From assembly GCF_001571245.1 (NCBI RefSeq), contig NZ_BCTK01000001.1, positions 620,001 to 684,000 of the forward strand: a stretch of DNA of 64,000 bases. Direction: 5' to 3'. Shown piece after piece: positions 63,851-64,000 of the stretch; positions within the stretch are counted from its first letter, which is position 1, and each line of letters starts with the position of its first letter. Made by a program: the position numbers and the translations under genes. The notes beneath the pieces are model-generated. The model was not told where the DNA came from. It saw nothing but the letters and a program-made list of their open reading frames with translations, and searched no databases. This DNA comes from Achromobacter piechaudii NBRC 102461 (GTDB lineage Bacteria; Pseudomonadota; Gammaproteobacteria; Burkholderiales; Burkholderiaceae_B).

Positions 63851-64000
63851 TTACAGCACCAGCGGCGAAATCTTGTTGCCGTCGACGGACACACCCGCCA
63901 TCAAACCGCCATTGTTCAAGACAAAGCCCACGATGGGCTGTTGAACGGTGTTGGAATCGATATTGCCGGTGGCGCCCACGTTGGCGACCGCCACGGTGGC
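63851..64000 (-). CDS. Partial gene, 3' end (SYLF/YSC84-like lipid-binding protein)
   Basis: The minus strand from 64000 to a TAA at 63851 reads as an open 49-residue C terminus containing QPIVGFVLNNGGLMAGVSVDG and NKISPLVL in sequence. This GLMAGVSVDG ending is typical of SYLF (YSC84-related) proteins, periplasmic or lipid-binding proteins of unclear role. The gene runs off the right edge of the window, so the start and the full domain are not seen. Identification rests on a short tail. Confidence 0.5.
   Translation of the reverse strand, partial: ATVAVANVGATGNIDSNTVQQPIVGFVLNNGGLMAGVSVDGNKISPLVL

Overview
The window is high-GC chromosomal DNA that reads like a betaproteobacterium of the Burkholderiales, most likely Alcaligenaceae (Achromobacter/Bordetella-like). 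The evidence is three single-gene Bug-type receptors of tripartite tricarboxylate transporters, three TRAP transporters, several LysR regulators, a single-chain PurL and the general codon bias. I see no rRNA or tRNA gene, CRISPR array, transposase, integrase, prophage gene or known defence gene. The window is ordinary chromosome with a large share of solute uptake and catabolic genes.

Layout. 1-7900: a catabolic operon on the minus strand (TRAP receptor, fused TRAP permease, VOC protein, RuBisCO-like protein, DUF1537/OtnK-type kinase) facing a LacI-family regulator, with several unrelated minisatellites inside and around the genes. 7930-10100: a MarR regulator and an MFS exporter, each preceded by the same palindrome. 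10108-17900: a nitrite-assimilation operon read as nirB-nirD-FNT channel-PP2C/kinase fusion-cobA-NIT/ANTAR regulator, with a sigma-54 promoter match, a leader hairpin and an intrinsic terminator ahead of nirB. 18100-23900: iron-permease-like protein, flavoprotein, XRE-cupin regulator facing a D-amino-acid dehydrogenase-like gene, Bug receptor and LysR. 24050-29700: GMC oxidoreductase, cyclopropane synthase, alpha/beta hydrolase, PHP phosphatase and greB. 29857-32775: a second TRAP system. 33128-37177: purL. 37334-46039: small membrane protein, LysR, chemotaxis receptor, Bug receptor/esterase facing a LysR, M20 peptidase coupled to a DUF1415 gene. 46165-51023: a lipid-modification cluster with two atypical Cfa-family methyltransferases around a DUF1295 membrane protein, ending in a lipocalin. 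51344-57457: a third TRAP system, then a Bug receptor with a BAAT-type hydrolase. 57444-64000: a MurA-like enzyme, a large protein of unknown function, a 28-29 bp tandem repeat, small enzymes, a GST and the end of a SYLF-like gene.

Four themes stand out. (1) The first operon has the gene types expected for phosphorylation and RuBisCO-like processing of a branched or four-carbon sugar acid (compare the 3-oxo-isoapionate route), with its own importer and regulator. (2) The nitrite operon combines several control layers: sigma-54/NtrC-type initiation, a leader terminator, an ANTAR antiterminator encoded in the same operon, and a membrane-anchored phosphatase-kinase. (3) The Cfa-DUF1295-Cfa-lipocalin set looks like a fatty-acid modification pathway in which both methyltransferases lack the usual bicarbonate-site cysteine. 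(4) Many regulator/target pairs have visible operator-like dyads, which are listed separately.

Limits: all functions come from reading the sequence and from memory of protein families. No database search, structure prediction or base-composition calculation was done.
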